Origin: an uncultured Alphaproteobacteria bacterium
Lineage (GTDB): Bacteria; Pseudomonadota; Alphaproteobacteria; HIMB59; GCA-002718135
DNA: 64,000 nt
Reading direction: 5' to 3'
Assembly (NCBI GenBank): GCA_902621165.1
Contig: CACNKX010000003.1
Location: 1 to 64,000 of the forward strand
Shown here: in pieces, positions 10,123-20,082 of the stretch
Layout: every line of letters starts with the position of its first letter
Position numbering within the stretch: position 1 is the stretch's first letter
Made by a program: the position numbers and the translations under genes
Notes under the pieces: model-generated
Told to the model about the DNA's origin: nothing
Databases searched by the model: none
What the model saw: only the letters and a program-made list of their open reading frames with translations

Positions 10123-11436
10123 TTAGGTGATGCGTTGATAAATTTTACCTAAATAAGAAAATAAAGTCAAAGCTCTGGCAATAAAGAAGATGCAGAGTGA
10201 TAACCATAAGCCTGTATTACCAAAACTTGCTATTAAGAAAAAAGAAGCGACAATATAAATCACCACAGATACTATCATTGCGTTTCGCAGTTCTGTTGTT
10301 TGGGATGCACCTACAAAAATACCATCAAATTGAAAACAGAAAGAGGAAATAAAAGGAATAATAACAATCCAATATGCATAGGAAAAACAGATATCTCTAA
10401 TCTCGGACAAATCAGTCATGGCAATAATAAAGTAATGATTACCAAAGAAAAAAATAACACATATTAATAAAGCTGTAGAAGCACTTAAAATAAAAGAATT
10501 TTTAATAACGTCTTTTAATAAACGTAAATTTTTAGAGCCAATAGAATATCCAACAATACCCTCTGTTGAAAATGCATAGGCATCAAGAATAAACGCGGAT
10601 AGCATCGTTAGATTAAGCAATATTGTGTTTGCAGCAACCGTCTCCTCACTAATAGAATTGCCAAGATAGGTAAAATATAAGAAAGCAAATGTAAGAAGAA
10701 TAGATCGGATAAATATATTAAAATTAATATTAAAAATATTTTTAATTTTTTTAAAGTTAAAAATCTTTTGTGTATTATATTCTAACTGAGCAAACTTATT
10801 TAAATCAAAAAAAGTATAAAATAAAAAAATAATTGTTGTCAAAGAAGAAGAGACTAAAGTACCAAGAGCAACACCCTGAACATTCAAATTTAAATATAAA
10901 ACAAAAAATAAGCTAAAGAGTATATTTGTAATAGAAAAGAAACCAATAATGATACTTGATGTTTTTGTTTTCTGTAAACCAATAAACAATCCTGTAATTA
11001 CAAAAATAGTAAGCTCTCCAAATGAGGAATAAATACGAAGATTAAAATAGTCTTTAAAATATTTTTTTGTTTCTAATGATAGTTCAAATATAGATAATGA
11101 TATTTGAAATATATATCTCTGAAAAATAATAAGTAGTAAGGAAATAATAATTACAAAAGAAATATTTCGTAAAAATATATTTATAATTTCCTGATAATCT
11201 TTTGATCCATAAGCTTGAGCTACCATGCCGACCGTACCCATACGCAGGAAGCCAAAACTCCAGAAAATCATCGAAAAAACACTTGCTGCAATACTGGTAG
11301 CAACCAAGTAACTAGCATTATCAAGATTGCCCATTAGTCCTGTGTCAACAATGGCAACTAAAGGAATAGCTAAGTTTGCAAAAAATATTGGAATAGAAAG
11401 TTTAATTATATTTTTGATAGAAGATTTAGAGGACAT
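10123..11436 (-). CDS. MATE family efflux transporter (DinF-like)
   Basis: Multidrug and toxin extrusion family exporter of 437 residues with about twelve hydrophobic membrane segments across its whole length, in the inner membrane. The N-terminal sequence (SIPIFFANLAIPLVAIVDTGLMG) and the region around residue 265 with its conserved small residues fit the MATE/DinF branch. MATE proteins expel organic cations or other compounds in exchange for protons or sodium. It lies upstream of the exoprotein gene on the same strand, with a 91-base gap that probably holds the exoprotein's own promoter. The substrate cannot be told from sequence. Confidence 0.85.
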   Translation of the reverse strand: MSSKSSIKNIIKLSIPIFFANLAIPLVAIVDTGLMGNLDNASYLVATSIAASVFSMIFWSFGFLRMGTVGMVAQAYGSKDYQEIINIFLRNISFVIIISLLLIIFQRYIFQISLSIFELSLETKKYFKDYFNLRIYSSFGELTIFVITGLFIGLQKTKTSSIIIGFFSITNILFSLFFVLYLNLNVQGVALGTLVSSSLTTIIFLFYTFFDLNKFAQLEYNTQKIFNFKKIKNIFNINFNIFIRSILLTFAFLYFTYLGNSISEETVAANTILLNLTMLSAFILDAYAFSTEGIVGYSIGSKNLRLLKDVIKNSFILSASTALLICVIFFFGNHYFIIAMTDLSEIRDICFSYAYWIVIIPFISSFCFQFDGIFVGASQTTELRNAMIVSVVIYIVASFFLIASFGNTGLWLSLCIFFIARALTLFSYLGKIYQRIT

Positions 11437-11555
11437 TATAAATATTTAGATTTTTATTAGTAAAATTTGATAATAAACTATTTATCCAATCACTAAAGTA
11501 ACAAATTATTCACTATCTTTATTAATTAAATCTTATAAAGCATTACATACTTTAA

Positions 11556-12035
11556 ATGAAAATTGGCAGATACAAATACGAGTTTGATTTCTTTAGTTGG
11601 ATCAAAAAAACAGAACTTGTTGAACTAGATGGTGTTAATCCATCTGATGATCCGGTACGCCCAGAACTCGATAATGACTTTCGTACGTCAAAAGGAAGAA
11701 AAATTTTTGGGCTCAAATATAAGGATGATATTGAAGGTATCGCCTGCTTTGCCTTTACAAATGAAATACCAGCAACCATTAAAGAAATGGATTTGATGAG
11801 TGTTGAAGAAGATCAAGCAACTATACCAATTGCCTATACTTTATGGTCTTTTAAAAAAGGGGCAGGGAAAAAAATTATGAAAGAGCTGCAAAAATATATC
11901 AAATCAAAAGAGCAGTTTGAAAGTATCATTACCATTTCGCCTTTAACTCCTGTTGCTACACACTATCATATTCGAAATGGTGCAAGATTAATTAAGATTA
12001 ACCCTACAACGCAGAACTTCGAATATAAAATTTAA
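11556..12035 (+). CDS. GNAT-like N-acetyltransferase, hypothetical
   Basis: Cytoplasmic protein of 159 residues. The middle and C-terminal parts look like the GNAT fold: a beta strand (AYTLWSF) leads into a Gly-containing loop KKGAGKKI, which could hold the acetyl-CoA pyrophosphate, then an amphipathic helix. A later RNGARLI segment matches the usual last part of motif B. The N-terminal 70 residues are not recognised. Transcribed divergently from the MATE gene and 72 bases ahead of guaB. Substrate unknown. The family call rests on pattern only and needs a profile search. Confidence 0.55.
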   Translation: MKIGRYKYEFDFFSWIKKTELVELDGVNPSDDPVRPELDNDFRTSKGRKIFGLKYKDDIEGIACFAFTNEIPATIKEMDLMSVEEDQATIPIAYTLWSFKKGAGKKIMKELQKYIKSKEQFESIITISPLTPVATHYHIRNGARLIKINPTTQNFEYKI

Positions 12036-12107
12036 GACTTAGGGGTTCAAAAAGTATTATTTGAACTATTTATTTTACAAATCGAAACAAAATAAATATT
12101 GTTGGAA

Positions 12108-13214
12108 ATGGCCTACCAGATAAATACTAATTATTCCGTTACTTTTGATGATGTTTTGCTCTCACCAGCGTATTCGGAGATAAAACCAAAAGATGTAGAT
12201 ACGTCGATTACGATTGGAAAAGTCAAATTACATATTCCCATACTCTCTGCTGCTATGGATACCGTTACAGAGAATAAAATGGCTATCAATCTAGCACTTA
12301 ATGGTGGTCTTGGTGTTATTCACCGTAATATGCCAATTGATAAACAAGCAAGTGAAGTCAAGAAAGTTCATAGTTTTAAAGTTAACGTTAAAAAATTTCA
12401 AAATGCTGTAATTAATTCTAACAAACAAATTGCAGTAGGCGCTGCAATCGGTGTTGAAAATAATGCTTACTTACGACTATTAGAATTATTAAAAGTTGGT
12501 GTTGATATAGTCTTTATTGATGTTGCTCATGCACATACAAAAACAACTTTACAGTTTATTGAAAAAGCAAAAAAAGTTTTAAAGAAAACCCCTCTTATAG
12601 TTGGAAACATTGCTACAAAAAAAGCTGCATCGGATTTAATTAGTGCTGGTGTTGATGCTATCAAAGTAGGTATTGGACCAGGATCAATTTGTACTACAAG
12701 AGTTGTAACTGGTGTTGGTATTCCTCAACTCTCAGCTGTGATGGATACATTTCAAGTTGCCAAAAAATTTAAAATTCCAGTAATTGCAGATGGAGGAATA
12801 AAAACATCAGGCGATATTGCAAAAGCTATAGCAGGTGGCGCAAGTGCTTGCATGATAGGCTCTTTATTTGCCGGCACTGAAGAGTCACCAGGAAAATTAT
12901 TAACGATTAAAGGTAAAAAATTTAAATCATACAGAGGTATGGGTTCTGTAGGAGCAATGCAAAAAGGGTCTTTTGATCGATACTCCCAAGAAGAAACAAA
13001 GAATGCAAAAAAATTAGTGGCAGAAGGTGTGGAAGGTATGGTTCCATATAAAGGTAAAATAGAAGATGTGGCCTATCAACTTGTTGGTGGTTTAAAATCT
13101 TCTATGGGGTACACTGGTCATAAAACGATTAAGAAAATGCAGGGTAACTGTAAATTTGTCTTTATTTCAAAAGCAGGAGCCCGTGAAAGTAATGTCCACG
13201 ATGTCATTATGTAA
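12108..13214 (+). CDS. guaB: IMP dehydrogenase lacking the CBS domains
   Basis: Oxidises IMP to XMP with NAD, the first step from IMP to GMP. The catalytic loop GPGSICTT carries the nucleophile cysteine (about residue 195), and the flap region [16 protein letters not shown] is present. The start is taken at ATG 12108; a TTG three codons earlier keeps the frame open but is less likely. The protein is about 368 residues against nearly 490 for ordinary bacterial GuaB. The missing part is the regulatory CBS pair: after IHRNMPI the chain passes through a short linker (about residues 90-105) straight to VGAAIGV. The enzyme should therefore lack nucleotide control through the CBS (Bateman) module. 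It heads the guaB-purE-purK string. Confidence 0.93.
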   Translation: MAYQINTNYSVTFDDVLLSPAYSEIKPKDVDTSITIGKVKLHIPILSAAMDTVTENKMAINLALNGGLGVIHRNMPIDKQASEVKKVHSFKVNVKKFQNAVINSNKQIAVGAAIGVENNAYLRLLELLKVGVDIVFIDVAHAHTKTTLQFIEKAKKVLKKTPLIVGNIATKKAASDLISAGVDAIKVGIGPGSICTTRVVTGVGIPQLSAVMDTFQVAKKFKIPVIADGGIKTSGDIAKAIAGGASACMIGSLFAGTEESPGKLLTIKGKKFKSYRGMGSVGAMQKGSFDRYSQEETKNAKKLVAEGVEGMVPYKGKIEDVAYQLVGGLKSSMGYTGHKTIKKMQGNCKFVFISKAGARESNVHDVIM

Positions 13215-13256
13215 TAATGTATCGAATCATCATTGAATTGATACAATAAAATAAAA

Positions 13257-13748
13257 ATGGTTTCAGCATCAACAAAACATAAAGTAGTAATTGTGATGGG
13301 TAGTAAGTCTGATTATGCTACCATGAAAAATTGTGAAAAAATTTTAAAATTACTGAAAGTTAAGTTTGAAACTAAAATTGTTTCTGCACACCGCACTCCA
13401 GAGAGAATGTTTAAATTTGCCAAAGCAGCGGAAGATAATAATATTTCTGTCATTATTGCCGGTGCTGGAGGTTCTGCACATTTACCAGGAATGATTGCAT
13501 CATTGACAACTATACCTGTAATCGGCGTACCTGTAGAAAGTCGTAAATTAAAGGGATTGGATAGTTTATTATCAATAGTACAAATGCCCAAAGGTATTCC
13601 TGTTGGCAGTGTAGCAATCGGTGAGGACGGTGCTATGAATGCCGGTTTATATGCAGCTTCCATTATTGCTCTTACGAATAAAGAAATTAAGAAAAATCTA
13701 AAAAATTATCGAAGTAAACAATCAAAAGCTGTTAAACAAAAACCATAA
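13257..13748 (+). CDS. purE: N5-carboxyaminoimidazole ribonucleotide mutase
   Basis: Moves the carboxyl group of N5-CAIR to give CAIR in purine synthesis. The protein is 163 residues, normal for class I PurE. It carries the GSKSD motif near the N-terminus, the catalytic histidine in SAHRTPERM, and the glycine-rich [11 protein letters not shown] segment. It stands 3 bases before purK, whose product makes its substrate. Confidence 0.96.
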   Translation: MVSASTKHKVVIVMGSKSDYATMKNCEKILKLLKVKFETKIVSAHRTPERMFKFAKAAEDNNISVIIAGAGGSAHLPGMIASLTTIPVIGVPVESRKLKGLDSLLSIVQMPKGIPVGSVAIGEDGAMNAGLYAASIIALTNKEIKKNLKNYRSKQSKAVKQKP

Positions 13749-13751
13749 GTC

Positions 13752-14795
13752 ATGAATACATCCACACTTGGCATTATTGGTGGTGGACAATTAGGAAGTC
13801 TTTTAGCAGATGCTGCAAAAAAAATAGATATACAAACCGTCATATTAAGTGATGATCCTGATGCACCCGGGAAACACTTTGCATCTAAATTTATTTTTGG
13901 TCAGTATGATGATGATACAACGATAAATAATTTTATTAATGCAGTTGATCTTGTTACATATGAATTTGAAAATATTCCCTTCGCAATATTAAAAAAAATT
14001 AATGAAAAGAAAAAAGTTTTACCAAAACCCGAAATTAATCAACTTATTCAACACCGAGAAACAGAAAAAAAATTTCTCAATAATAATAATATAACTACAA
14101 CAAAATATGTAACTGTCAAAAATGAAAAGGATTTGAGTAAAAATATAGACTTGCTTCCTGGTTTGTTAAAAACCACAACGTTAGGATACGATGGTAAAGG
14201 TCAGTATAAATTAAACACTGTAGATGATATTACGAAAGAGATTGATTTTACAAAAGAATATATTCTAGAAAAACTCATTCATCTTAAAAAAGAAATTTCA
14301 GTCGTCATTACTCGTTATGATCAAAATAGTTATGAGATCTATGATCCTATTGAGAATGTTCATGAAGAACAAATTTTAAAATATTCAACAATACCAAGTG
14401 ATATCTCTGATGACATCCGAATAAAATCAATTGAGTGGGCAAAACAAGTTGTAGAAAAACTAGATTATATTGGAACGTTATGTGTAGAGTTTTTTATTGA
14501 TACTGATGATAATTTATATGCTAACGAAATTGCCCCTCGTGTTCATAATTCTGGACATCTAACAATGAACTCTCATAATATTAGTCAATTTGAAAATCAT
14601 GTACGAGCAGTATGTGGCTTAGAAAAAATTGAGACAAAAAAATTGTATAATGCCAAAATGATTAATTTAATTGGTGATGATATAACACCGTATCGAAATA
14701 AAACATTTAAGAATAATGAATTTTTTTATGACTATTTAAAGAAAGAAATTAAACATAAAAGAAAAATGGGTCATATAACGATTATTGAAAAATAA
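13752..14795 (+). CDS. purK: N5-carboxyaminoimidazole ribonucleotide synthase
   Basis: ATP-grasp enzyme of 347 residues that makes N5-CAIR from AIR, bicarbonate and ATP. The N-terminal GIIGGGQLGSLL nucleotide-fold motif, the KTTTLGYDGKGQ loop at about residue 140 and the metal-binding NEIAPRVHNSGH segment near 260 are all typical of PurK. Partner of purE directly upstream. It converges with purC with a 4-base gap and no obvious terminator between them. Confidence 0.95.
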   Translation: MNTSTLGIIGGGQLGSLLADAAKKIDIQTVILSDDPDAPGKHFASKFIFGQYDDDTTINNFINAVDLVTYEFENIPFAILKKINEKKKVLPKPEINQLIQHRETEKKFLNNNNITTTKYVTVKNEKDLSKNIDLLPGLLKTTTLGYDGKGQYKLNTVDDITKEIDFTKEYILEKLIHLKKEISVVITRYDQNSYEIYDPIENVHEEQILKYSTIPSDISDDIRIKSIEWAKQVVEKLDYIGTLCVEFFIDTDDNLYANEIAPRVHNSGHLTMNSHNISQFENHVRAVCGLEKIETKKLYNAKMINLIGDDITPYRNKTFKNNEFFYDYLKKEIKHKRKMGHITIIEK

Positions 14796-14799
14796 ATTA

Positions 14800-15702
14800 T
14801 TAACTTAAATTAAATTGATCAGTTAGTTGTGTTACCAGTTGATATTTATTAGTAACATTTACTAAATCTTCTCCTTCACGAAAAGATTGTTTATCTAATT
14901 GTTTAGTTGGATCTCCGCCAGGCCATATTCGCCAACTATCATTATCAACAACATCAGATAAAACTAACGAGCTATCCGATACTTTAAAACCAAGCTCAAA
15001 CTTAATATCTACCAGATGAATAGGACCATCAATTGTCTCAATAGTTTTCCATTTGTCTTCTATAAGCTCGAAACTTGGAAGTATAATTTCATTAATAGCT
15101 ATTTCTAATTCTTGATCAGACAATAATTTTTTGGTTTTCATTAAGCTTTTGCTTGTAACAGGTTGTTTGGCTGAAAATAACTCCCATTCTCCTCCAGTTT
15201 TTACAAATGGATCCGTAAATACACCCTCTTCCCATTTTCCATCCTTCAAAAATTGTCTTCTGGCTTCACTCTCATCCATTTGAACAGGTTCTGAAACATG
15301 TGGAGGGATAACAACGGCTTGTTTATGAAATATTTCCCAAACTAAGTTTTCAAATTGATGAGGATTACTTTTATCTTTTGCAAATTGAGTGTTTCTACTT
15401 AAATAACTTCCCCACGCATAGCGTCTTACTACAAATTCCAAAGGAAGCATATTACAGTTATGACTTAAAAGACTATTTGGCGAATCTTGTTCAATATATG
15501 ATGTTGCAATACCTGCCTTGGTTAGCATACTAAACACATTACTTGTTTGTTTTGTCTTTTGTATTCCAATATCTTTAATTTCCTCTTTCTTCGCTGCATC
15601 ACCACCTGTTAAAAAATCTTTTGTTATAATTCGAATGATATTTTGATCATTTGTTTTCTCAATAATTTTTGTTTTTCCTTCAACTAAAAAAGAATTACTC
15701 AT
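14800..15702 (-). CDS. purC: SAICAR synthetase, long form
   Basis: Joins CAIR and aspartate, with ATP, to give SAICAR. The N-terminal VEGKTKII and the RRYAWGSYLSRN and DIKFELGF motifs are those of the family. The start at 15702 is favoured because GGAG lies about 8 bases upstream, and the ATG overlaps the purD stop in the same way as other junctions here. A longer reading from 15744 has no such support. At about 300 residues it is longer than the roughly 250-residue PurC common in alphaproteobacteria, with an insertion-like middle part (PVQMDESEARRQF and after) that recalls the longer version in some other bacteria and in eukaryotes. Confidence 0.93.
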   Translation of the reverse strand: MSNSFLVEGKTKIIEKTNDQNIIRIITKDFLTGGDAAKKEEIKDIGIQKTKQTSNVFSMLTKAGIATSYIEQDSPNSLLSHNCNMLPLEFVVRRYAWGSYLSRNTQFAKDKSNPHQFENLVWEIFHKQAVVIPPHVSEPVQMDESEARRQFLKDGKWEEGVFTDPFVKTGGEWELFSAKQPVTSKSLMKTKKLLSDQELEIAINEIILPSFELIEDKWKTIETIDGPIHLVDIKFELGFKVSDSSLVLSDVVDNDSWRIWPGGDPTKQLDKQSFREGEDLVNVTNKYQLVTQLTDQFNLS

Positions 15703-16972
15703 TAATATATCTCCAACCAATATCTTTTCGATAATATCCCTCATCCCAATTAATTTGATTGATTATATTGTGAATATTTTCTCTAATAGTTTTTAAATCC
15801 TTACCAGTATTAGAGATATTTAAAACACGCCCACCATTAGAGAGCCATTTGTTTTCTTTAAGCATTGTTCCTGCATGAAATAGATAGTCATCCGTTGTTA
15901 AAGTAAGATTTTCCAAATTATTAATTGGTGTCAATTTTTTATAATTCTCAGGATATCCATGAGCAGCCATTACTACTGTCATGGCATAATCATTTTTCCA
16001 CTTAATTTTTTTTATTTCATTTAAGGTGCCTATCGCTGATGCATGAAGGAGTTCTAATAAATCTGTTTCTAATAGTGGAATAATTGCTTGTGTTTCCGGA
16101 TCACCGAAACGAACATTAATTTCGAGTAAATTTGGACCCTTATCTGTTAGAATTAATCCTGCATAAAACATTCCTTGATACTTGATGTCTTGTTCAGCAA
16201 GATGTTGAACGATAGGCTCAACAAATGTTTTGGATAATTCATTCATTTTATTTGATGAAATAGAAGGAACAGGTGTATAGGCTCCCATACCACCAGTGTT
16301 TAAGCCTTTTTCTCCTTCCAAGATTTTTTTATGATCTTGTGCTGTTGTAAGTGGCAACACAAATCCATTTTTATCAACAAGTGAAAATAAACTTACCTCT
16401 TCACCAACTAAAAATTCTTCAATAACAACAATTGAACCAGCATCACCAAAAGAATTATCTTTAAAACATTTAATCAGCGCATCCTTTGCATCATCCTTTT
16501 TTTGACAAATAATAACTCCTTTTCCTGCTGCTAAACCATCAGCTTTGATAACAAGAGGATAGGATTGGTTTTGACAAAAATTTAAGGCATCATCATAGTT
16601 GTCAAATACGTCATAGGCAGCTGTTGCAATATTTAATTTTTTACAAATATCTTTTGTAAACTTTTTTGATTTTTCTAGTTCAGCTCCCATTTGATCAGGA
16701 CCAAAAACTAATATAGCATTGTTCATTAAAAGGTTTGATAATCCTTTAGTTAAAGGCAATTCTGGACCTATCACCACTAAATCAATTTTACTTTCAAGAC
16801 AAAATTGAAGAATAGCATCATGATCATTAACATCTGTGATAATCGAAGAAGCAATTTCACTGATACTATCACTTCCAGGAATACAATATAAATTAGAACA
16901 ATTTGGAGATTGTTTTATGCCATAACATAATGCGTGCTCTCTTCCACCATTACCAATGACAAGAACGTTCAT
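15695..16972 (-). CDS. purD: Phosphoribosylamine-glycine ligase (GAR synthetase)
   Basis: ATP-grasp enzyme of 425 residues that couples phosphoribosylamine and glycine, the second step of purine synthesis. It shows the N-terminal VLVIGNGGREHAL motif, the VIKADGLAAGKGV ATP-grasp segment and the LEINVRFGDPETQ metal-binding motif. It overlaps purC by 8 bases and lies 20 bases after purF, inside the purM-N-F-D-C operon. Confidence 0.96.
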   Translation of the reverse strand: MNVLVIGNGGREHALCYGIKQSPNCSNLYCIPGSDSISEIASSIITDVNDHDAILQFCLESKIDLVVIGPELPLTKGLSNLLMNNAILVFGPDQMGAELEKSKKFTKDICKKLNIATAAYDVFDNYDDALNFCQNQSYPLVIKADGLAAGKGVIICQKKDDAKDALIKCFKDNSFGDAGSIVVIEEFLVGEEVSLFSLVDKNGFVLPLTTAQDHKKILEGEKGLNTGGMGAYTPVPSISSNKMNELSKTFVEPIVQHLAEQDIKYQGMFYAGLILTDKGPNLLEINVRFGDPETQAIIPLLETDLLELLHASAIGTLNEIKKIKWKNDYAMTVVMAAHGYPENYKKLTPINNLENLTLTTDDYLFHAGTMLKENKWLSNGGRVLNISNTGKDLKTIRENIHNIINQINWDEGYYRKDIGWRYINE

Positions 16973-16992
16973 GAAAAAAAATAACTCATTAA

Positions 16993-18480
16993 TTAGTTAT
17001 TTGAAGCAAGACTTAAAAATGATAGTTTTTTTAAACTTTCGTCATTCAAGTAATCTAAAGGTCTGACTGGGTACTCTCCTGTAAAATAATGATCAGTAAA
17101 TTGAGGGTTATCATTATCTCTATGTTCATAACCAAGAGCCTGATACAGGCCATCTAATGATAAAAATTTTAATGATTTAGCTCCAATATATTTGCGCATT
17201 TCCTCTAAATTTTTATTTGCAGCCAATAATTCTTCTTGGGTTGGAGTATCGACTCCGTAAAAATCTGGATATTTAATTGCAGGTGAAGCAATACGCATAT
17301 GGACTTCTTTTGCTCCAAAATCATAAAGCATTTTTATTATCTTAGTGGATGTTGTTCCTCGAACTAATGAATCGTCAATTAAAACAACTTTCTTTTTTTT
17401 AATAGAACTTTGGTTAGGATTTAGTTTTAACTTTACGCCTAAACTTCTAATTTGCTGAGTTGGTTCAATAAATGTCCTGCCCACATAATGATTTCGTATT
17501 AATCCTAACTCAAAAGGAATACCAGACTCTTGACTAAAACCAAGCGCAGCAGGAACACCAGAGTCTGGAACTGGTACGACTACATCAGGTTTTATATCGG
17601 TTTCTTTTGCTAAGTACGTGCCTAAATTTTTTCTATATTCATAGGCGGTTTTATTTTTTAAAATACTATCTGGCCGCGAAAAATAAATATATTCAAATAC
17701 ACATGGTTTGATTTGTTTTTTTGGAAATGGTCTTCTACTTTCAACTTTATTATCTTTAATAACTACAACTTCGCCATTTTCTATTTCACGGATAAATTTT
17801 GCACCTATAATATCTAAAGCACAAGTTTCAGAGGCAAGGATAAATGCATTTTTAAATTTACCTAAAACAAGTGGTCGAATACCTAATGGATCTCTTGCAC
17901 CAATCAATGTACCGTTAGCAATAATTGATAAAGCATAACCACCTTGAATTTGCATTAAAGCATCAATAATTTTATTTAAAATATCTTTCTTTTTTGAACG
18001 AGCTACAAGTTGAACAATTGTTTCGGTATCTGATGTTGTTTGAAATATTGCACCTTCACGTACCATTTGCTCTCTTAAAAGGAGTGCATTGGTTAGATTT
18101 CCATTATGAGCAATACTAATAGCACCACCATGAAGGTCAGCATAAAAAGGTTGTATATTCCTTATTGTTTCACCACCCGTGGTTGAATAACGATTATGTC
18201 CGATTGCAATTTTTCCCTTTAACTTTTCTAATGAGTGTTTCTTTGTAAAATTATCGCCAACCAATCCAAATTTTCTTTCTGAGTGATAGGAGTTGCCATC
18301 ATAACTTACAATTCCACAACCTTCTTGACCACGATGTTGCAACGCATGCAAACCAAGAGCTGTTAAAGCTGCAGCATCTTTGGTTCCACTTATTCCAAAA
18401 ACACCACACTCCTCATTAAATCTGGGAACATGAGATTGCCTTACCTCGAATTTTTTTAAGAAATTTTGTCGATTTTTCAT
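16993..18480 (-). CDS. purF: Amidophosphoribosyltransferase
   Basis: Commits PRPP to purine synthesis by transferring the amide nitrogen of glutamine. The N-terminal nucleophile is Cys25 (ECGVFGISG), so a 24-residue propeptide must be removed, as in Bacillus-type PurF. The C-terminal phosphoribosyltransferase domain carries the PRPP loop VVLIDDSLVRGTTS. A Bacillus-type enzyme usually has a 4Fe-4S cluster, but the cysteines were not mapped here. The length of 495 residues is normal. One base separates it from purN. Confidence 0.95.
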   Translation of the reverse strand: MKNRQNFLKKFEVRQSHVPRFNEECGVFGISGTKDAAALTALGLHALQHRGQEGCGIVSYDGNSYHSERKFGLVGDNFTKKHSLEKLKGKIAIGHNRYSTTGGETIRNIQPFYADLHGGAISIAHNGNLTNALLLREQMVREGAIFQTTSDTETIVQLVARSKKKDILNKIIDALMQIQGGYALSIIANGTLIGARDPLGIRPLVLGKFKNAFILASETCALDIIGAKFIREIENGEVVVIKDNKVESRRPFPKKQIKPCVFEYIYFSRPDSILKNKTAYEYRKNLGTYLAKETDIKPDVVVPVPDSGVPAALGFSQESGIPFELGLIRNHYVGRTFIEPTQQIRSLGVKLKLNPNQSSIKKKKVVLIDDSLVRGTTSTKIIKMLYDFGAKEVHMRIASPAIKYPDFYGVDTPTQEELLAANKNLEEMRKYIGAKSLKFLSLDGLYQALGYEHRDNDNPQFTDHYFTGEYPVRPLDYLNDESLKKLSFLSLASNN

Positions 18481-18481
18481 C

Positions 18482-19051
18482 TTACTGTTGTCTTGTTAAA
18501 AGTGTTTTTGCAACCATCTGTAATGCTCTTGGATAAACCTTATGCTCTTCTATCAATATTTTCTTTGAGAGTGATTCGGTATTATCTTTCTTCAAAATCT
18601 TTACTTTTTTTTGCAATATAATCTTTCCAGAGTCAATTTTAGCGGTTACGTAATGAACACTACAACCAGAATAGCTCGCTTTAGCCTTTATGGCCTGATC
18701 CTGAGCATTTAAACCTTTGAAAGCTGGAAGATAAGATGGATGAATATTGATTAATCGCGATCGCCACTGCCTTACAAATTTTGAGTCTAAAACTTGCATA
18801 AAACCAGCCAAACAAATGATATCAATATTTTTTAGATACTTCGTGACTTTGTTTTCGAAATTTTTTCTTGGGATAAAATGTATAAATGGAATTTTATTTT
18901 TTTTGGCAATAGTTAAACCTTTTGCTTTGGAGTTATTAGAGACGACTAATTGAACCTCTACTAAACTTTGTTTTTTAACTGATGATTGTATTAGTGATTC
19001 TAAATTGGAACCTCTTCCTGATATGAAAATAGCAACTTGTAATTTATTCAA
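18482..19051 (-). CDS. purN: Phosphoribosylglycinamide formyltransferase
   Basis: Transfers the formyl group of 10-formyl-THF to GAR. It shows the N-terminal FISGRGSNLESL motif, the NIHPSYLPAFKG stretch holding the catalytic asparagine and histidine, and the later SGCSVHYV segment. The protein is 189 residues, normal. The start codon is TTG, overlapping the purM stop as TTGA (a 4-base overlap). No ATG nearby would keep the conserved first strand, so the TTG start is well supported. Confidence 0.95.
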   Translation of the reverse strand: MNKLQVAIFISGRGSNLESLIQSSVKKQSLVEVQLVVSNNSKAKGLTIAKKNKIPFIHFIPRKNFENKVTKYLKNIDIICLAGFMQVLDSKFVRQWRSRLINIHPSYLPAFKGLNAQDQAIKAKASYSGCSVHYVTAKIDSGKIILQKKVKILKKDNTESLSKKILIEEHKVYPRALQMVAKTLLTRQQ

Positions 19052-20082
19052 CTAATTGTGCACCTTGATGATTTGTTAACTTCTATTTTCCCAATTTCAA
19101 AAATATCTAAATTTTCATCTTTTATTAATTGCTCAAATTCTTTGTAATTATTTTTTGAAATAGTCATAATCAAACCTAATCCACAATTAAAAGTCTTCAA
19201 CATTTCTTCATCTGAAATATTAGCTAAACTTTGAAACCATTGGAAAATTTCTTGATCACAAATAAATTTTTTATCAATCCTTGCAGATAATTTTTCAGAG
19301 AGCATTCTTGGTGCATTATCAATAATACCACCACCTGTTATATGTGAAATACCATTTATTAAATTTGTTGTTAAAATTTTTCTTAAATAAGGAAAATATA
19401 ATTTTGTTGGAGCCATTAAGGCTGCTGCATTTGTTTCATAAGATGATTTAAATTCTGTTTCTTTATGTAGATCTATATTTTTATCTTTTAAAACTTTTCT
19501 AATGAGAGAATATCCATTTGAATGAAAACCTGAAGATCTAATCCCATATAAAAGATCATCTTCTTTCATGACATCTCTTTTAGGTAGAATTTTATTTCTC
19601 TCTACTGCACCAACACAAAATCCAGCAAAATCAAAATCATCTTTTTTATAAAGCCCAGGCATCTCTGCTGTTTCACCGCCAATAAGAGAACAATTATTTA
19701 TCTTACAAGCTTCAGTGATGCTTTTCATAATTTTTAGAAAAGAATTTTTGTCAATCTTGGAAGAAGCATAATAATCTAAAAAAAATAATGGCTCTGCACC
19801 ATGACAAAGAATATCATTAAGACACATACCAACAAGATCATGACCCAAGCCATCTAAAATATCAGTTTCAATCCCTAGTAATATTTTTGTCCCTATGCCA
19901 TCTGTCCCAGACACCAATAAAGGATCTTCATATCCACAATTTTTAAGGTCAAAAATACCTCCAAATCCGCCAATTTTATCAAAATTTCCGTTTCTGTTTG
20001 TTGATTTGCTTAGCTCAGAAATATCTTCAACAAGGGCATCTGTATTTTCTATATCAACACCTGCTTCTTTATATGTTGTCAT
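19048..20082 (-). CDS. purM: AIR synthetase (phosphoribosylformylglycinamidine cyclo-ligase)
   Basis: Closes the imidazole ring of FGAM with ATP, giving AIR. The family segments LLVSGTDGIGTK, GLGHDLVGMCLNDI and SLIGGETAEMPG occur in the expected order. The length of 344 residues is typical. It is the first gene of the minus-strand pur operon and is divergent from purSL across a 73-base region. Confidence 0.96.
   Translation of the reverse strand: MTTYKEAGVDIENTDALVEDISELSKSTNRNGNFDKIGGFGGIFDLKNCGYEDPLLVSGTDGIGTKILLGIETDILDGLGHDLVGMCLNDILCHGAEPLFFLDYYASSKIDKNSFLKIMKSITEACKINNCSLIGGETAEMPGLYKKDDFDFAGFCVGAVERNKILPKRDVMKEDDLLYGIRSSGFHSNGYSLIRKVLKDKNIDLHKETEFKSSYETNAAALMAPTKLYFPYLRKILTTNLINGISHITGGGIIDNAPRMLSEKLSARIDKKFICDQEIFQWFQSLANISDEEMLKTFNCGLGLIMTISKNNYKEFEQLIKDENLDIFEIGKIEVNKSSRCTIS

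Noticed and set aside
12044-12067. Inverted repeat GTTCAAA/TTTGAAC between the GNAT-like gene and guaB.
   Set aside because: The stem is A/T-rich with an eight-base loop and has no clean T-run after it. Too weak to call a terminator.
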